A stretch of DNA of 27,029 nt from CAYUNN01 sp964607015 (GCA_964607015.1 CAZSHN010000011.1:1-27029), one strand, 5' to 3'; shown: positions 7,736 through 15,168, counted from the first letter of the stretch. Numbers and translations: made by a program. The notes: generated by a model not told the origin, from the sequence alone.

Positions 7736-9007
7736 ATGAAGAAGTTTTATTTGGAAACTTATGGTTGCAAGCTTAACCAGTCAGACTCGGATTTGATAAG
7801 GGGTATTCTTTCCCGTGATTATGAAGAAGTAGATTCTTTTGAAGAATCTGATTTTGTTGTTATTAATTCTTGCGGGGTAGTTGGAAGGACAGAAAGAAAG
7901 ATTATTAAAAGAATGAAGGAATTTAAAGGGAAAAAGATTATTGTTGCAGGGTGTTTGTCTTTAATTTCTCCTAAAAATGTTGCTAAATTAGCTGATGGAA
8001 TAATAGGACCTAAAGATATTCTTTCTATAGGCCAAGTTGTCAAAAACGTTTTAAAAGGAAAGCAGGTTTCTAATATTTCTAGAAATAAAATAGATAAAGC
8101 GAAATATTATTCTTTAAAGAAAAGAAAAGATAATGGCGTTTCTGCAATTGTTTCTGTTGCTGAGGGATGCTTAGGTAATTGTAATTTTTGTGCAACTCGG
8201 CATGCTAGGGGAAAGTTAGTTAGCTTTTCCATGAATAGCATCTTGGAAGAAATAAAATCCCTTGTTAGTTCGGGTTATAAAGAAATACAACTTACTTCTC
8301 AGGATTCTATTCTTTATGGCTTGGACAAAGGTGAATTTCTTTTACCGAAACTGCTTAAGGAAATAAGTAGTATTAAAGGAGATTTTAGAGTAAGAGTGGG
8401 AATGATGAATCCTTTCTTTGTTAAGAAAGTTTTCAAAGATCTTGTTAACTCTTTTAATTCAGATAAGATTTATAAATTCATTCATCTTCCTTTGCAGTCA
8501 GGAGATGACGAAATTCTTAAAAAAATGAATAGGAATTATAAAGTGAAAGATTTTGTTGATGTTGTGAAAGAATTCAGAAATAATTTTGAAGATGTTCTTT
8601 TAGCTACTGATATTATTGTTGGTTATCCTGAAGAAAAAGTAAAAAATTTTAAAAAAACCTTAGAGGTTATTAAAGAAACAAGACCTTCTGTTGTTCATAT
8701 TTTTAGATTTTCTAAAAGGCCTTGCAGTAAAACAAAAGATTTAAAAGATTTTCCGGATAAAATTAAAAAAGAAAGATCTAGGAGGTTAACTGATCTTTCT
8801 CATAAAATTAATTTAAAAGATAACAAGAATTTTGTGGGAAATGAGTTTCCTGTTCTAATATCTGGAGAGGGAAAAAAAGGAACTTTGATTGGTAGGCTGC
8901 CTTCATTTAGGGCGGTTATTTTAAAAGAAGGTAATCTCGGTAACTTCGAAAAAGTAAAAATTAATGGATTTAAAGAAAATTATCTCAAAGGAGAAATAAT
9001 TTCTTAA
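7736..9007 (+). CDS. mtaB: tRNA t6A37 methylthiotransferase, archaeal/CDKAL1-like MtaB
   Basis: This radical-SAM enzyme adds a methylthio group to t6A at position 37 of Lys(UUU) tRNA, strengthening AAA/AAG decoding. The 423 residues show the family order: an N-terminal UPF0004 domain with cluster ligands C11 (ETYGCKLNQSDSD), C46 (INSCGVV) and C73 (VAGCL); a radical-SAM core with C145-x3-C149-x2-C152 in EGCLGNCNFCATRHARGKL; motifs QLTSQD, HLPLQSGDDEILKKMNR and DIIVGYPEE; and a C-terminal TRAM domain. The wording of the Cys motifs and the following RHARGKL resemble archaeal/eukaryotic e-MtaB more than bacterial MiaB or MtaB, which suggests ancient transfer. It lies 49 bp after tRNA-Lys(UUU). 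TATAAA at 7720-7725 would give a very short leader; there is no Shine-Dalgarno sequence. Confidence 0.9.
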   Translation: MKKFYLETYGCKLNQSDSDLIRGILSRDYEEVDSFEESDFVVINSCGVVGRTERKIIKRMKEFKGKKIIVAGCLSLISPKNVAKLADGIIGPKDILSIGQVVKNVLKGKQVSNISRNKIDKAKYYSLKKRKDNGVSAIVSVAEGCLGNCNFCATRHARGKLVSFSMNSILEEIKSLVSSGYKEIQLTSQDSILYGLDKGEFLLPKLLKEISSIKGDFRVRVGMMNPFFVKKVFKDLVNSFNSDKIYKFIHLPLQSGDDEILKKMNRNYKVKDFVDVVKEFRNNFEDVLLATDIIVGYPEEKVKNFKKTLEVIKETRPSVVHIFRFSKRPCSKTKDLKDFPDKIKKERSRRLTDLSHKINLKDNKNFVGNEFPVLISGEGKKGTLIGRLPSFRAVILKEGNLGNFEKVKINGFKENYLKGEIIS

Positions 9008-9016
9008 TAACTCTAC

Positions 9017-9045
9017 TGGACTGTTTTGTTAAATTTTGCTATACC
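9017..9045 (+). promoter_or_regulatory. Promoter of ctpA, near-leaderless
   Basis: TGGACT (9017-9022), a 17-bp spacer and an extended -10, TGC-TATACC (9037-9045), predict a start at about 9052, 2 nt before the ATG at 9054. Confidence 0.6.
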
Positions 9046-9053
9046 AGATTAAT

Positions 9054-9986
9054 ATGAGAAAGAATTTAACTTTTGTTTTTTTATTAATAGTAATGTTGGC
9101 AAGCTTTGGCTTGGGGACTTTTTTTGGAATAAGCAGAGGTGAAGCAAGTTGCCCTGTTTGTCCTCCGGAGCACGTCGACTTTTCTTTGTTTTGGGAAACT
9201 TGGAAAACAGTAGAAGAGAAGTATGTTGATTCTGAAAAGCTAGATACACAAGAAATGATTTATGGAGCGATTACTGGGATGATAAATTCTATAGATGATC
9301 CTTATACTATTTTCTTGGATCCGAGTGATTCCAAAATGTTTTCAGAAGATATTAGCGGAGAATTTGGAGGAGTAGGAATGGAAGTAGGAGCAAGAGAAGG
9401 AGAGCTTAAGGTTATNNNNNNNNNNNNNNNNNNNNNNNNNNNNNNNNNNNNNNNNNNNNNNNNNNNNNNNNNNNNNNNNNNNNNNNNNNNNNNNNNNNNN
9501 NNNNNNNNNNNNNNNTTAAGAAATAATCCTGGTGGTTATCTTGGAGTAGCTCAGAATATAGGTGGTTGGTTCTTAGAAAGAGGAGCTGTAGTTGCAATAG
9601 AGGATTTTGGAGAGCTAAAAGAAAGAGAAGAGTACAAGGCCTCTGGTCCTAGTGCTTTAGCTGACTATCCTGTAGTTTGTTTGATTAATAAGGGTAGTGC
9701 TTCTGGGTCTGAGATTCTAGCAGGTGCATTAAGAGATAATAAAGGTATTTTGTTGGTAGGAGAAACTTCTTTTGGAAAAGGGTCTGTTCAACAGCTTGTT
9801 CCTTTAAGCGATGGTTCTAGCTTGAAAGTCACTGTAGCTAAATGGCTTACTCCAGAAGGAAAATCAATTAGTGTTTCTGGTTTAGAGCCTGATGTTGAAG
9901 TTGAAATGAGCGAAGAAGATTACGAAGAAGGTCGTGACAGGCAACTAGAAAAGGCTTTAGAATTAGCTAAAAATTTAGAAAAATAA
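9054..9986 (+). CDS. ctpA: C-terminal processing protease CtpA (peptidase S41), gap inside
   Basis: This is a secreted or membrane-anchored Ser/Lys protease that trims C-termini of envelope proteins. I start at the ATG 9054 because the TTG 18 bp upstream lies on the -10 element. Residues 4-24 form a signal-anchor (LTFVFLLIVMLASFGLGTFF). Then come the helical N-domain (WETWKTVEEKYVD, DDPYTIFLDP) and the start of the PDZ domain (EFGGVGMEVGAREGELKVI) before the 100-N gap. After the gap the S41 core resumes with LRNNPGGYL, the catalytic Ser in KGSASGSEILAGAL and the Lys in GETSFGKGSVQQL. The missing PDZ and early protease portion in relatives is about 130-150 residues, so the true gap is probably near 400 bp. 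Confidence 0.92.
   Translation: MRKNLTFVFLLIVMLASFGLGTFFGISRGEASCPVCPPEHVDFSLFWETWKTVEEKYVDSEKLDTQEMIYGAITGMINSIDDPYTIFLDPSDSKMFSEDISGEFGGVGMEVGAREGELKVXXXXXXXXXXXXXXXXXXXXXXXXXXXXXXXXXXLRNNPGGYLGVAQNIGGWFLERGAVVAIEDFGELKEREEYKASGPSALADYPVVCLINKGSASGSEILAGALRDNKGILLVGETSFGKGSVQQLVPLSDGSSLKVTVAKWLTPEGKSISVSGLEPDVEVEMSEEDYEEGRDRQLEKALELAKNLEK
9416..9515. other. Assembly gap (100 N)
   Basis: Exactly 100 N inside ctpA. It hides most of the PDZ domain, so 100 is a placeholder and not a measured size. Confidence 0.95.
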
Positions 9987-9988
9987 GG

Positions 9989-10017
9989 TTGATATAGTAG
10001 GCTGAATTTAATATAAT
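9989..10017 (+). promoter_or_regulatory. Promoter of rplI
   Basis: TTGATA (9989-9994), a 17-bp spacer and a perfect TATAAT (10012-10017). The start would be at about 10024, leaving a leader of about 19 nt without a Shine-Dalgarno sequence. Confidence 0.75.
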
Positions 10018-10042
10018 TAAAAATGTAATCTAATTAAAAAAT

Positions 10043-10495
10043 ATGAAAGTAATTCTTTTAGAAGACATCGAAAATATAGGAGGGAAATATGAGGTTAAAG
10101 AAGTTAAAGATGGTTATGCAAGAAACTTCCTTATCCCTAAGGGTTTAGCAAAACCAGCTACTTCAGGTAATCTTAAGTGGCTAGAAACTCAAAAAGAAAA
10201 GCAAGTAGAAAAAGCACAAGCAGAGCTGGAAGAAATTCAGAAGACAGTAACTGCTGTAGATGGCCAAGAAATAGAAATACCAGTTAAAGTAGGGAAAGAT
10301 GATCAATTGTATGAATCTATAAATGAACAGAAGATTGTTGAGGCACTTAAGAAAAATGATATTTCTATTAAAAAAGAGCAAGTTAAATTAAAAGAGCCAA
10401 TCAAGCAATTAGGAGATTTTTCGGTTAAGATTGCTTTTAAGCATAATTTAGAAGCAGAGATTAAAGTAATAGTTACACCTGAAGAAAATTCTTAA
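10043..10495 (+). CDS. rplI: 50S ribosomal protein L9
   Basis: L9 binds 23S rRNA near the base of the L1 stalk and helps maintain reading frame. The 150-residue protein has the invariant N-terminal rRNA-binding domain (MKVILLEDIENIGGKYEVK, then VKDGYARNFLIPKGLA), the long connecting helix (KWLETQKEKQVEKAQAELEE) and the C-terminal domain. L9 is absent from some CPR lineages, so its presence argues for one that retained it. It has its own near-consensus promoter and is followed 14 bp later by pyrG, so the two are likely co-transcribed. Confidence 0.96.
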   Translation: MKVILLEDIENIGGKYEVKEVKDGYARNFLIPKGLAKPATSGNLKWLETQKEKQVEKAQAELEEIQKTVTAVDGQEIEIPVKVGKDDQLYESINEQKIVEALKKNDISIKKEQVKLKEPIKQLGDFSVKIAFKHNLEAEIKVIVTPEENS

Positions 10496-10509
10496 TTTGT
10501 TTTAATAAC

Positions 10510-12138
10510 ATGACTAGATATATATTTGTCATCGGAGGGGTAATGTCAGGAATTGGTAAAGGAATAGCTACTGCTTCCATCGGGAAGGTTCTTCAAAAAA
10601 GTGGCTACAAGGTAACGGCTATTAAAATTGATCCTTATGTCAATGTTGATGCCGGAACAATGAATCCCGTCGAACACGGGGAAGTTTTTGTTACAAAAGA
10701 TGGGGTAGAGTGCGATCAAGATATAGGTAATTATGAGAGATTTTTAGACGAAGAATTAACCACAGATAACTATATTACTACTGGTAGGGTTTACCAATCA
10801 GTTATTAATAGAGAAAGAAATTTGGAATACGATGGTCGTTGTGTTGAGGTAGTTCCAGATATTCCGAACGAAACAATTAGAAGAATAAAAAGAGCGGGAG
10901 AAGAAACTAATTCCGATTTTGTATTAATTGAAATTGGTGGAACGGTTGGAGAGTATCAAAACATGCTCTTTTTGGAAGCAGCTAGAATGATGAAGTTAGA
11001 TCATCCTGACAGAGTTCTTTTTGTGTTAATTAGCTATCTTCCTGTCCCAAAGACAATAGGAGAAATGAAAACTAAGCCAACTCAACAGGCAGTTAAGTGG
11101 CTTAATATGACTGGAATTCAGCCTTCTTTTGTTATTGCAAGAAGTAATTTTGAATTAGATCAACCAAGAAGAAAAAAAATATCTGTTTTTTGCAATGTTG
11201 ACGAGAGGAGTGTTTTTTCTTCTCCTGACGTTGAGCATATTTATGAAATACCGTTGAATTTTGAAAAAGAAGGGATAGGAGATAGGATTTTAAATAAATT
11301 TGGTCTTGAAAAGAAAAAAAATCCTGACGAAAATCATCGAGATTGGAACGAATTAGTTGAGACGATAAAAACTGCTGACAAGCCAATCAAGATTGGAATG
11401 GTTGGAAAATATTTTGAAACCGGAGAGTTTACCTTAATGGATTCCTATATTTCAGTAATTGAAGCAATTAAACATGCTTGCTGGCATTTTAAAAGAGAAC
11501 CAGAAATTCAATGGCTATCAGCAGAAAAATACGAAAAAGATCCTAAGTCTGCTGAAGAGTTAAAAGATTTTGATGGAATTATTGTTCCTGGTGGATTTGG
11601 AAATAGAGGAATAGAAGGAAAAATAAAAGCTATTGAATATTGTCGCACTCAGAAAATTCCATTTCTTGGCCTCTGTCTTGGAATGCAGCTTTCTGTTATT
11701 GAATTTGCAAGAAATGTTTGTGGAATAAAAGAAGCGAATTCAAGCGAGTTTGCTCCCAAAGGACCGGATAGTGTTATTGATATGATGCCAGAACAAGTAG
11801 CTTTATTAGAAGATAAAAAATATGGAGCAACAATGAGGCTTGGAGACTATTCTTGTAAGATTAAAGAAGGAACAAATTCAGATCGACTCTATGAAGGAGA
11901 TTTATTTCAAGAAAGACATAGACATCGATACGAGGTTAACAACGATTATAGAGAAAAATTAGTGGAAAATGGATTGGTAATTGCTGGAGTCAATCCAAAG
12001 AGAGATTTAGTTGAAATCATTGAACACAAAGATCATCCTTATTTTGTTGCTACTCAATTTCATCCTGAATTTAAATCAAGGCCAACCAGACCCCATCCTG
12101 TATTTAAGGGATTAATAGAGGCTGGCTTGAAGAAATAA
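10510..12138 (+). CDS. pyrG: CTP synthase
   Basis: PyrG makes CTP from UTP, ATP and glutamine, the last step of pyrimidine nucleotide synthesis. The 542-residue length is normal. The N-terminal amidoligase domain carries the P-loop-like GGVMSGIGKGIATASIG and IKIDPYVNVDAGTMNPVEHG; the C-terminal class I glutaminase has FDGIIVPGGFGNRG, the nucleophile C389 in FLGLCLGMQ, and the His-Glu pair in ATQFHPEFKSRP. The start GGVMSGIGKG replaces the common bacterial GGVVSSLGKG, a substitution seen in archaeal-like variants. It begins 14 bp after rplI and ends at a bidirectional terminator facing rpmA. Confidence 0.97.
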   Translation: MTRYIFVIGGVMSGIGKGIATASIGKVLQKSGYKVTAIKIDPYVNVDAGTMNPVEHGEVFVTKDGVECDQDIGNYERFLDEELTTDNYITTGRVYQSVINRERNLEYDGRCVEVVPDIPNETIRRIKRAGEETNSDFVLIEIGGTVGEYQNMLFLEAARMMKLDHPDRVLFVLISYLPVPKTIGEMKTKPTQQAVKWLNMTGIQPSFVIARSNFELDQPRRKKISVFCNVDERSVFSSPDVEHIYEIPLNFEKEGIGDRILNKFGLEKKKNPDENHRDWNELVETIKTADKPIKIGMVGKYFETGEFTLMDSYISVIEAIKHACWHFKREPEIQWLSAEKYEKDPKSAEELKDFDGIIVPGGFGNRGIEGKIKAIEYCRTQKIPFLGLCLGMQLSVIEFARNVCGIKEANSSEFAPKGPDSVIDMMPEQVALLEDKKYGATMRLGDYSCKIKEGTNSDRLYEGDLFQERHRHRYEVNNDYREKLVENGLVIAGVNPKRDLVEIIEHKDHPYFVATQFHPEFKSRPTRPHPVFKGLIEAGLKK

Positions 12139-12140
12139 AA

Positions 12141-12164
12141 AAAAGCACGAAAATTCGTGCTTTT
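12141..12164. terminator. Bidirectional terminator between pyrG and rpmA
   Basis: AAAAGCACGA and TCGTGCTTTT form a nearly perfect palindrome with A/T tracts on both sides, serving the convergent pyrG (+) and rpmA (-). Confidence 0.85.
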
Positions 12165-12184
12165 CCGTCTAGTATTAGCTTCGC

Positions 12185-12457
12185 TTACTCTACATTAACA
12201 ATTTTAATTTTCCTTCGAGAATTATCGAATTTTTTCTTGTTTCCTGTAACGAATTTTACAGTTCCTTCTTTTGTTGCGTATAGAGTATCATCTGAACCAC
12301 GTTTAACATTTTTTCCAGGAATAAATTTAGTACCTCTTTGTCTAATGATAATCATGCCAGGTTTTACCTTCTGGCCTTGATATAATTTTACTCCAAGATA
12401 TTTTGGTTTAGAATCTCTTCCTAGTTTCGTTGTTCCTGATGCTTTAGTCGTTGACAT
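12185..12457 (-). CDS. rpmA: 50S ribosomal protein L27
   Basis: L27 reaches into the peptidyl-transferase centre with its N-terminal tail. The core matches the family: KLGRDSKPKYLGVKLYQG, VKPGMIIIRQRGTKFIPG, DDTLYATKEGTVKF. An earlier ATG gives MKDI ahead of MSTTKASGTTKLGRDS; I choose the second ATG because L27 proteins start directly with a short M-x-(K/T)-KA-type tail that must fit the ribosome, and no Firmicute-type cleavable extension is visible. A TTGACA-17-TAGTAT promoter on the minus strand lies about 35 bp upstream. The usual partner rplU is not adjacent in the window. Confidence 0.92.
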   Translation of the reverse strand: MSTTKASGTTKLGRDSKPKYLGVKLYQGQKVKPGMIIIRQRGTKFIPGKNVKRGSDDTLYATKEGTVKFVTGNKKKFDNSRRKIKIVNVE

Positions 12458-12484
12458 GATATCTTTCAAATATTAATTTATTAT

Positions 12485-12655
12485 ATGGTAATACTAGCAA
12501 GTTTTAAAAAGGTTGTCAAAAAAAATAAAAAAGCTATAATATTAGTAAGTACGGTTATTTTGATTTCTTTTCTTTCTTTTGCCTTAGGCTTTATAATAGC
12601 CGAACACCAAGAGAAAGAGGAGATAATAATTAATTATGAACAAGGAGAATCTTAA
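12485..12655 (+). CDS. Possible 56-aa single-span membrane protein
   Basis: A short ORF starts at ATG 12485 and overlaps uppS by 20 bp. Its translation is a Lys-rich N-terminus (FKKVVKKNKK), a membrane segment (AIILVSTVILISFLSFALGF) and an acidic tail (EHQEKEEIIINYEQGES). That is a well-formed N-in signal-anchor and does not look random, and the order resembles the N-terminus of longer anchored CPR proteins, so it could be a decayed or minimal anchor. Against it, a strong plus-strand promoter (TTGTCA-16-TATAAT, 12513-12540) lies inside the ORF, no Shine-Dalgarno sequence precedes it, and the rpmA promoter overlaps the start. Function unknown. Confidence 0.45.
   Translation: MVILASFKKVVKKNKKAIILVSTVILISFLSFALGFIIAEHQEKEEIIINYEQGES
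12491..12519 (-). promoter_or_regulatory. Promoter of rpmA
   Basis: On the minus strand, TTGACA (12514-12519), a 17-bp spacer and TAGTAT (12491-12496). The start would be at about 12484, with a leader of about 27 nt to the ATG. Confidence 0.65.
12513..12540 (+). promoter_or_regulatory. Promoter reading toward uppS
   Basis: TTGTCA (12513-12518), a 16-bp A-rich spacer and a perfect TATAAT (12535-12540). Its -35 shares bases with the -35 of the divergent rpmA promoter, so the two probably compete for polymerase. Confidence 0.65.
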
Positions 12656-13376
12656 AGAAGAAGAGGATCAGATTCCTTCTCATATTGTATTGTTACCTGA
12701 TGGCAATAGACGTTGGGCAAGAGAAGCAAATTTACCTAGCATTGAAGGGCATAGAGAAGGTTTCAATAACTTGAAAAGATTTTGTAGCTATTGCCAAGAA
12801 AGAGGAATAAAAATCCTTACTGCTTTTGGTTTTTCAGTTGAAAATTGGAAAAGACCTAGTAATGAAGTAAATTATCTAATGAGATTATTAGAAGAGGGGC
12901 TATTGAATGAGATAAGAGAGTATAATGAAGAGGACAATAATAGTTTATTGGTGGGAGATAAAATAAAGGTAAGGATCATTGGACAGAAGGATAGACTTCC
13001 TCAAGGCTTACAAAAAGCAATTCAAAAGATAGAGGATCTAACAAAAGACAACAAAGATTATGTTTTAAATTTAGCTGTTAGTTATAGCGGACGTTGGGAT
13101 GTTTTGCAGGCTGTCAAAAGAATGGTTGAAGAGAAAATTGCTCCCCAGAAGATATCTGAAAAGATATTTAATGACTATTTGTCTACTGGAGGACTGCCTT
13201 TGCCTGATTTAATAATTAGAACTGGAGGAGAAAAGCGTCTTTCTAACTTCTTGCTTTGGCAGGCAGCTTACTCAGAACTTTATTTTTCAGATAAATATTG
13301 GCCTGATTTCAACAAGGATGATTTTGAAAAAGCGGTTGGAGAATACACTCAAAGAAAAAGAAGGTTTGGAAAATAA
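12636..13376 (+). CDS. uppS: Undecaprenyl (cis-polyprenyl) diphosphate synthase
   Basis: The enzyme condenses isopentenyl diphosphate units in cis onto an allylic primer to make the lipid carrier for peptidoglycan and glycan export. The 246 residues contain all conserved regions: the catalytic Asp (D22) in LPDGNRRWAREANLP, GFSVENWKRPSNEV, and LPLPDLIIRTGGEKRLSNFL followed by WQAAYSELYFSDKYWPDF. DGNRRWA and RTGGE replace the bacterial DGNGRWA and RTSGE and are closer to archaeal/eukaryotic cis-prenyltransferases, so chain length may differ from C55. GAGGAG at about 12618-12623 is 12-13 nt from the ATG, rather far for a Shine-Dalgarno site. idi in the same window supplies its primer precursor. 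Confidence 0.93.
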   Translation: MNKENLKEEEDQIPSHIVLLPDGNRRWAREANLPSIEGHREGFNNLKRFCSYCQERGIKILTAFGFSVENWKRPSNEVNYLMRLLEEGLLNEIREYNEEDNNSLLVGDKIKVRIIGQKDRLPQGLQKAIQKIEDLTKDNKDYVLNLAVSYSGRWDVLQAVKRMVEEKIAPQKISEKIFNDYLSTGGLPLPDLIIRTGGEKRLSNFLLWQAAYSELYFSDKYWPDFNKDDFEKAVGEYTQRKRRFGK

Positions 13377-13406
13377 CCAATATTAGTAAAATTATTTGGC
13401 TTTTTT

Positions 13407-13427
13407 CGCCTTGTTGGCGTTTTTTTA
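13407..13427 (+). terminator. Intrinsic terminator after uppS
   Basis: CGCC-TTGTT-GGCG hairpin followed by T8. The stem is short but GC-rich. Confidence 0.65.
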
Positions 13428-13433
13428 TTTAAA

Positions 13434-14326
13434 ATGGTTAAGATAGCAACAACTTTATTAATATTCTTAGTTTCTACTAATTTTTTAGGAACTAATCTTT
13501 TAGATTTTGAAAGATCTAATTTTTACGTTGATTTATTAGAAGAGAAGAAAGAAGAATTGATTTCAAAGAAAACAGATTTCTTAGAAGCTGATTTATCAGA
13601 AATGAAAATAAGGATTTATGACGATGGAAGAGTTAAAAAAGAAGTTTCTATTTTAACAAAAGGAGATCCTCAAGGATGGGGAGGATCTGCTGTTGGTCTT
13701 TATAAAATTAACTCTGGTAATAAAAGCAGCTTTTCCATTGTTTCTAATGTTTTCATGCCCTATGCTCTTCATTATTATGGAAAGTATTATTTTCATGGAG
13801 AACCTTATTATCCCGGAGGAGAAAAGCTAGTTTCTGACTTTTCAGGGGGATGTTTAAGGCTGAACGACGAAGATGCTAAGCTTGTTTACGAAGAGACAGA
13901 TATAGATATGCCAGTATTGGTTGTTAATGGAAAAAGAAAAGATTATTCTTATCCTAAAAAAGATGTTAATTCGCCATTGGTAACAGCTCAAAGTTATTTA
14001 GTGGGAGACCTTGATTCTGGATTTGTCTTTGCTCAAAAAGATTATTATAAAGAACTTCCAATAGCTTCTTTAACAAAATTAATGGCTGCTTTAGTAGTTT
14101 CAGAGAATGTTGATCTAACAAAGGAAATAGAGGTAAAAGAAGAAATGCTCGAGGGTTACGGAAACACAGACATTCTTGAGGTAGGAGAAAAGGTAAGGGT
14201 GATTGATCTTTTTTACCCTCTTTTGATTGAATCTTCTAATGATTCAGCTGAAATTTTGAGTCTTTTTCTAGGCAAAGAGAAAACTATCAATTTAATGAAC
14301 GAAAAGGCAAAGTCTATTCTTATGGA
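13434..14326 (+). CDS. L,D-transpeptidase (YkuD) fused to D,D-carboxypeptidase; 3' end in gap
   Basis: Two peptidoglycan enzymes appear in one chain. After a signal-anchor (about 1-22), residues about 50-180 form a YkuD domain with the motif H-x(n)-S-x-G-C: FHGEPYYPGG and SDFSGGCLRL, giving the catalytic Cys. Residues about 190 onward resemble penicillin-binding D-Ala-D-Ala carboxypeptidases (PBP5/DacA, serine hydrolase): ELPIASLTKLMAALV gives the SxxK motif, and IESSNDSAEIL the SxN motif. The KTG box would lie in or beyond the gap. The YkuD domain makes 3-3 crosslinks and the second domain trims pentapeptides to the tetrapeptide donor that YkuD needs, so the fusion makes functional sense. 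The gene is truncated by the 100-N gap. Confidence 0.85.
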
Positions 14327-14426
14327 NNNNNNNNNNNNNNNNNNNNNNNNNNNNNNNNNNNNNNNNNNNNNNNNNNNNNNNNNNNNNNNNNNNNNNNNNN
14401 NNNNNNNNNNNNNNNNNNNNNNNNNN
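14327..14426. other. Assembly gap (100 N)
   Basis: Exactly 100 N. The carboxypeptidase domain is missing its KTG region and C-terminus, well over 100 bp, so the size is a placeholder and further genes could be hidden. Confidence 0.95.
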
Positions 14427-14428
14427 AT

Positions 14429-14476
14429 TTTCTTTATGATAAAATATATAAAGAAATTAATTTTTTAAAAATATGA
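14429..14476 (+). CDS. 3' tail of an unidentified gene after the gap
   Basis: Just after the gap one frame reads FLYDKIYKEINFLKI and stops at TGA 14474-14476, overlapping the ATG of the next gene by 2 bases (ATGA). Another frame gives FFMIKYIKKLIF and stops at 14468. Neither resembles the usual C-terminus of a DacA-type carboxypeptidase, so this may be the end of a different gene lost in the gap. Very little can be said. Confidence 0.3.
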   Translation, partial: FLYDKIYKEINFLKI

Positions 14477-15039
14477 TTGATTTTTCAAAATTTACAAAAA
14501 TGGGAGACCAAAAACAACTTATGGTTTTAGGAGTAATGATTGTTGTTGCCATAGTTTTTATTGCTGTTCTTGCAATAACTCTTATGAAACCTTCTCCGCC
14601 ACCAGAGCCACCAGAACCACCCGGACCAGTTTACGAAGTTACTGTTGGTGATTTTGAGTTTAAATTAGAAGAAGCTAGAGACAGAGGAAATATTTTAGAA
14701 GTTTCTGAATTAGAAAGAAAAATATCTCATCCGTCAGCAGCTACTACTACGGAAAAATACATTGAAGTTACAATAGGAGCGAGAAATATCGGGACAGAAA
14801 CTATTAGGTCTGGGAAATGGGACGTAGAAGAAATAGTTGACAGTACGGGGAGAAAGTTTGATTATTCTAAAGAGCTTAGACCTTGGATTTCTATGAGTAA
14901 TGCATGCGGGGATGAATTAAAGCCCGGTTTTAGTCCAACTTTATGTACAAGGATATATGAGGTGGCAAAAGTGGCTACAGGATTACAGGTCAAAGTAGAG
15001 TCAGGTGACGGAAATGAACTTCTTGATTTAGGAATATAA
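14473..15039 (+). CDS. Membrane-anchored DUF4352-like protein
   Basis: The 188-residue protein has a cytoplasmic N-terminus, one membrane span (about 17-38, LMVLGVMIVVAIVFIAVLAI), a proline-rich spacer (PSPPPEPPEPPGP) and an extracellular beta-sandwich resembling DUF4352 (telokin/MPT63-like immunoglobulin fold). That domain shows YIEVTIGARNIGTETI, then DSTGRKFDYSKELRPW and GFSPTLCTRIYEV. Two Cys (NACGDEL and TLCTRI) could form a disulfide. Such proteins are usually surface lipoproteins or accessory factors of unknown role. It ends in a clear terminator. Confidence 0.7.
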   Translation: MIDFSKFTKMGDQKQLMVLGVMIVVAIVFIAVLAITLMKPSPPPEPPEPPGPVYEVTVGDFEFKLEEARDRGNILEVSELERKISHPSAATTTEKYIEVTIGARNIGTETIRSGKWDVEEIVDSTGRKFDYSKELRPWISMSNACGDELKPGFSPTLCTRIYEVAKVATGLQVKVESGDGNELLDLGI

Positions 15040-15060
15040 ATTATTTTGAATTTTATAGAA

Positions 15061-15093
15061 AAACCTTGTTTTTAAAGGAAAGCAAGGTTTTTT
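15061..15093 (+). terminator. Intrinsic terminator
   Basis: AAACCTTG (15061-15068) pairs with CAAGGTTT (15083-15090) and is followed by a T-tract. Confidence 0.8.
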
Positions 15094-15103
15094 ATTTTAC
15101 CCC

Positions 15104-15160
15104 TTGACAATATTTGTTAAATATATTATATTCTCCTTTAGCTCTATAAAAATTGGAGGT
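15104..15160 (+). promoter_or_regulatory. Strong promoter and Shine-Dalgarno of orphan 15169
   Basis: A consensus TTGACA (15104-15109), 17-bp spacer and TATATT (15127-15132) give a start at about 15139. GGAGGT at 15155-15160 stands 8 nt before the ATG, an ideal Shine-Dalgarno site. Most other genes in the window lack one. Confidence 0.8.
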
Positions 15161-15168
15161 GGATAGAA

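Noticed and set aside
12458..12469. Four-codon extension (MKDI) of L27
   Set aside because: L27 tails start directly before the KASGTTKLGRD-type stretch; the inner ATG fits the family and the ribosomal site.
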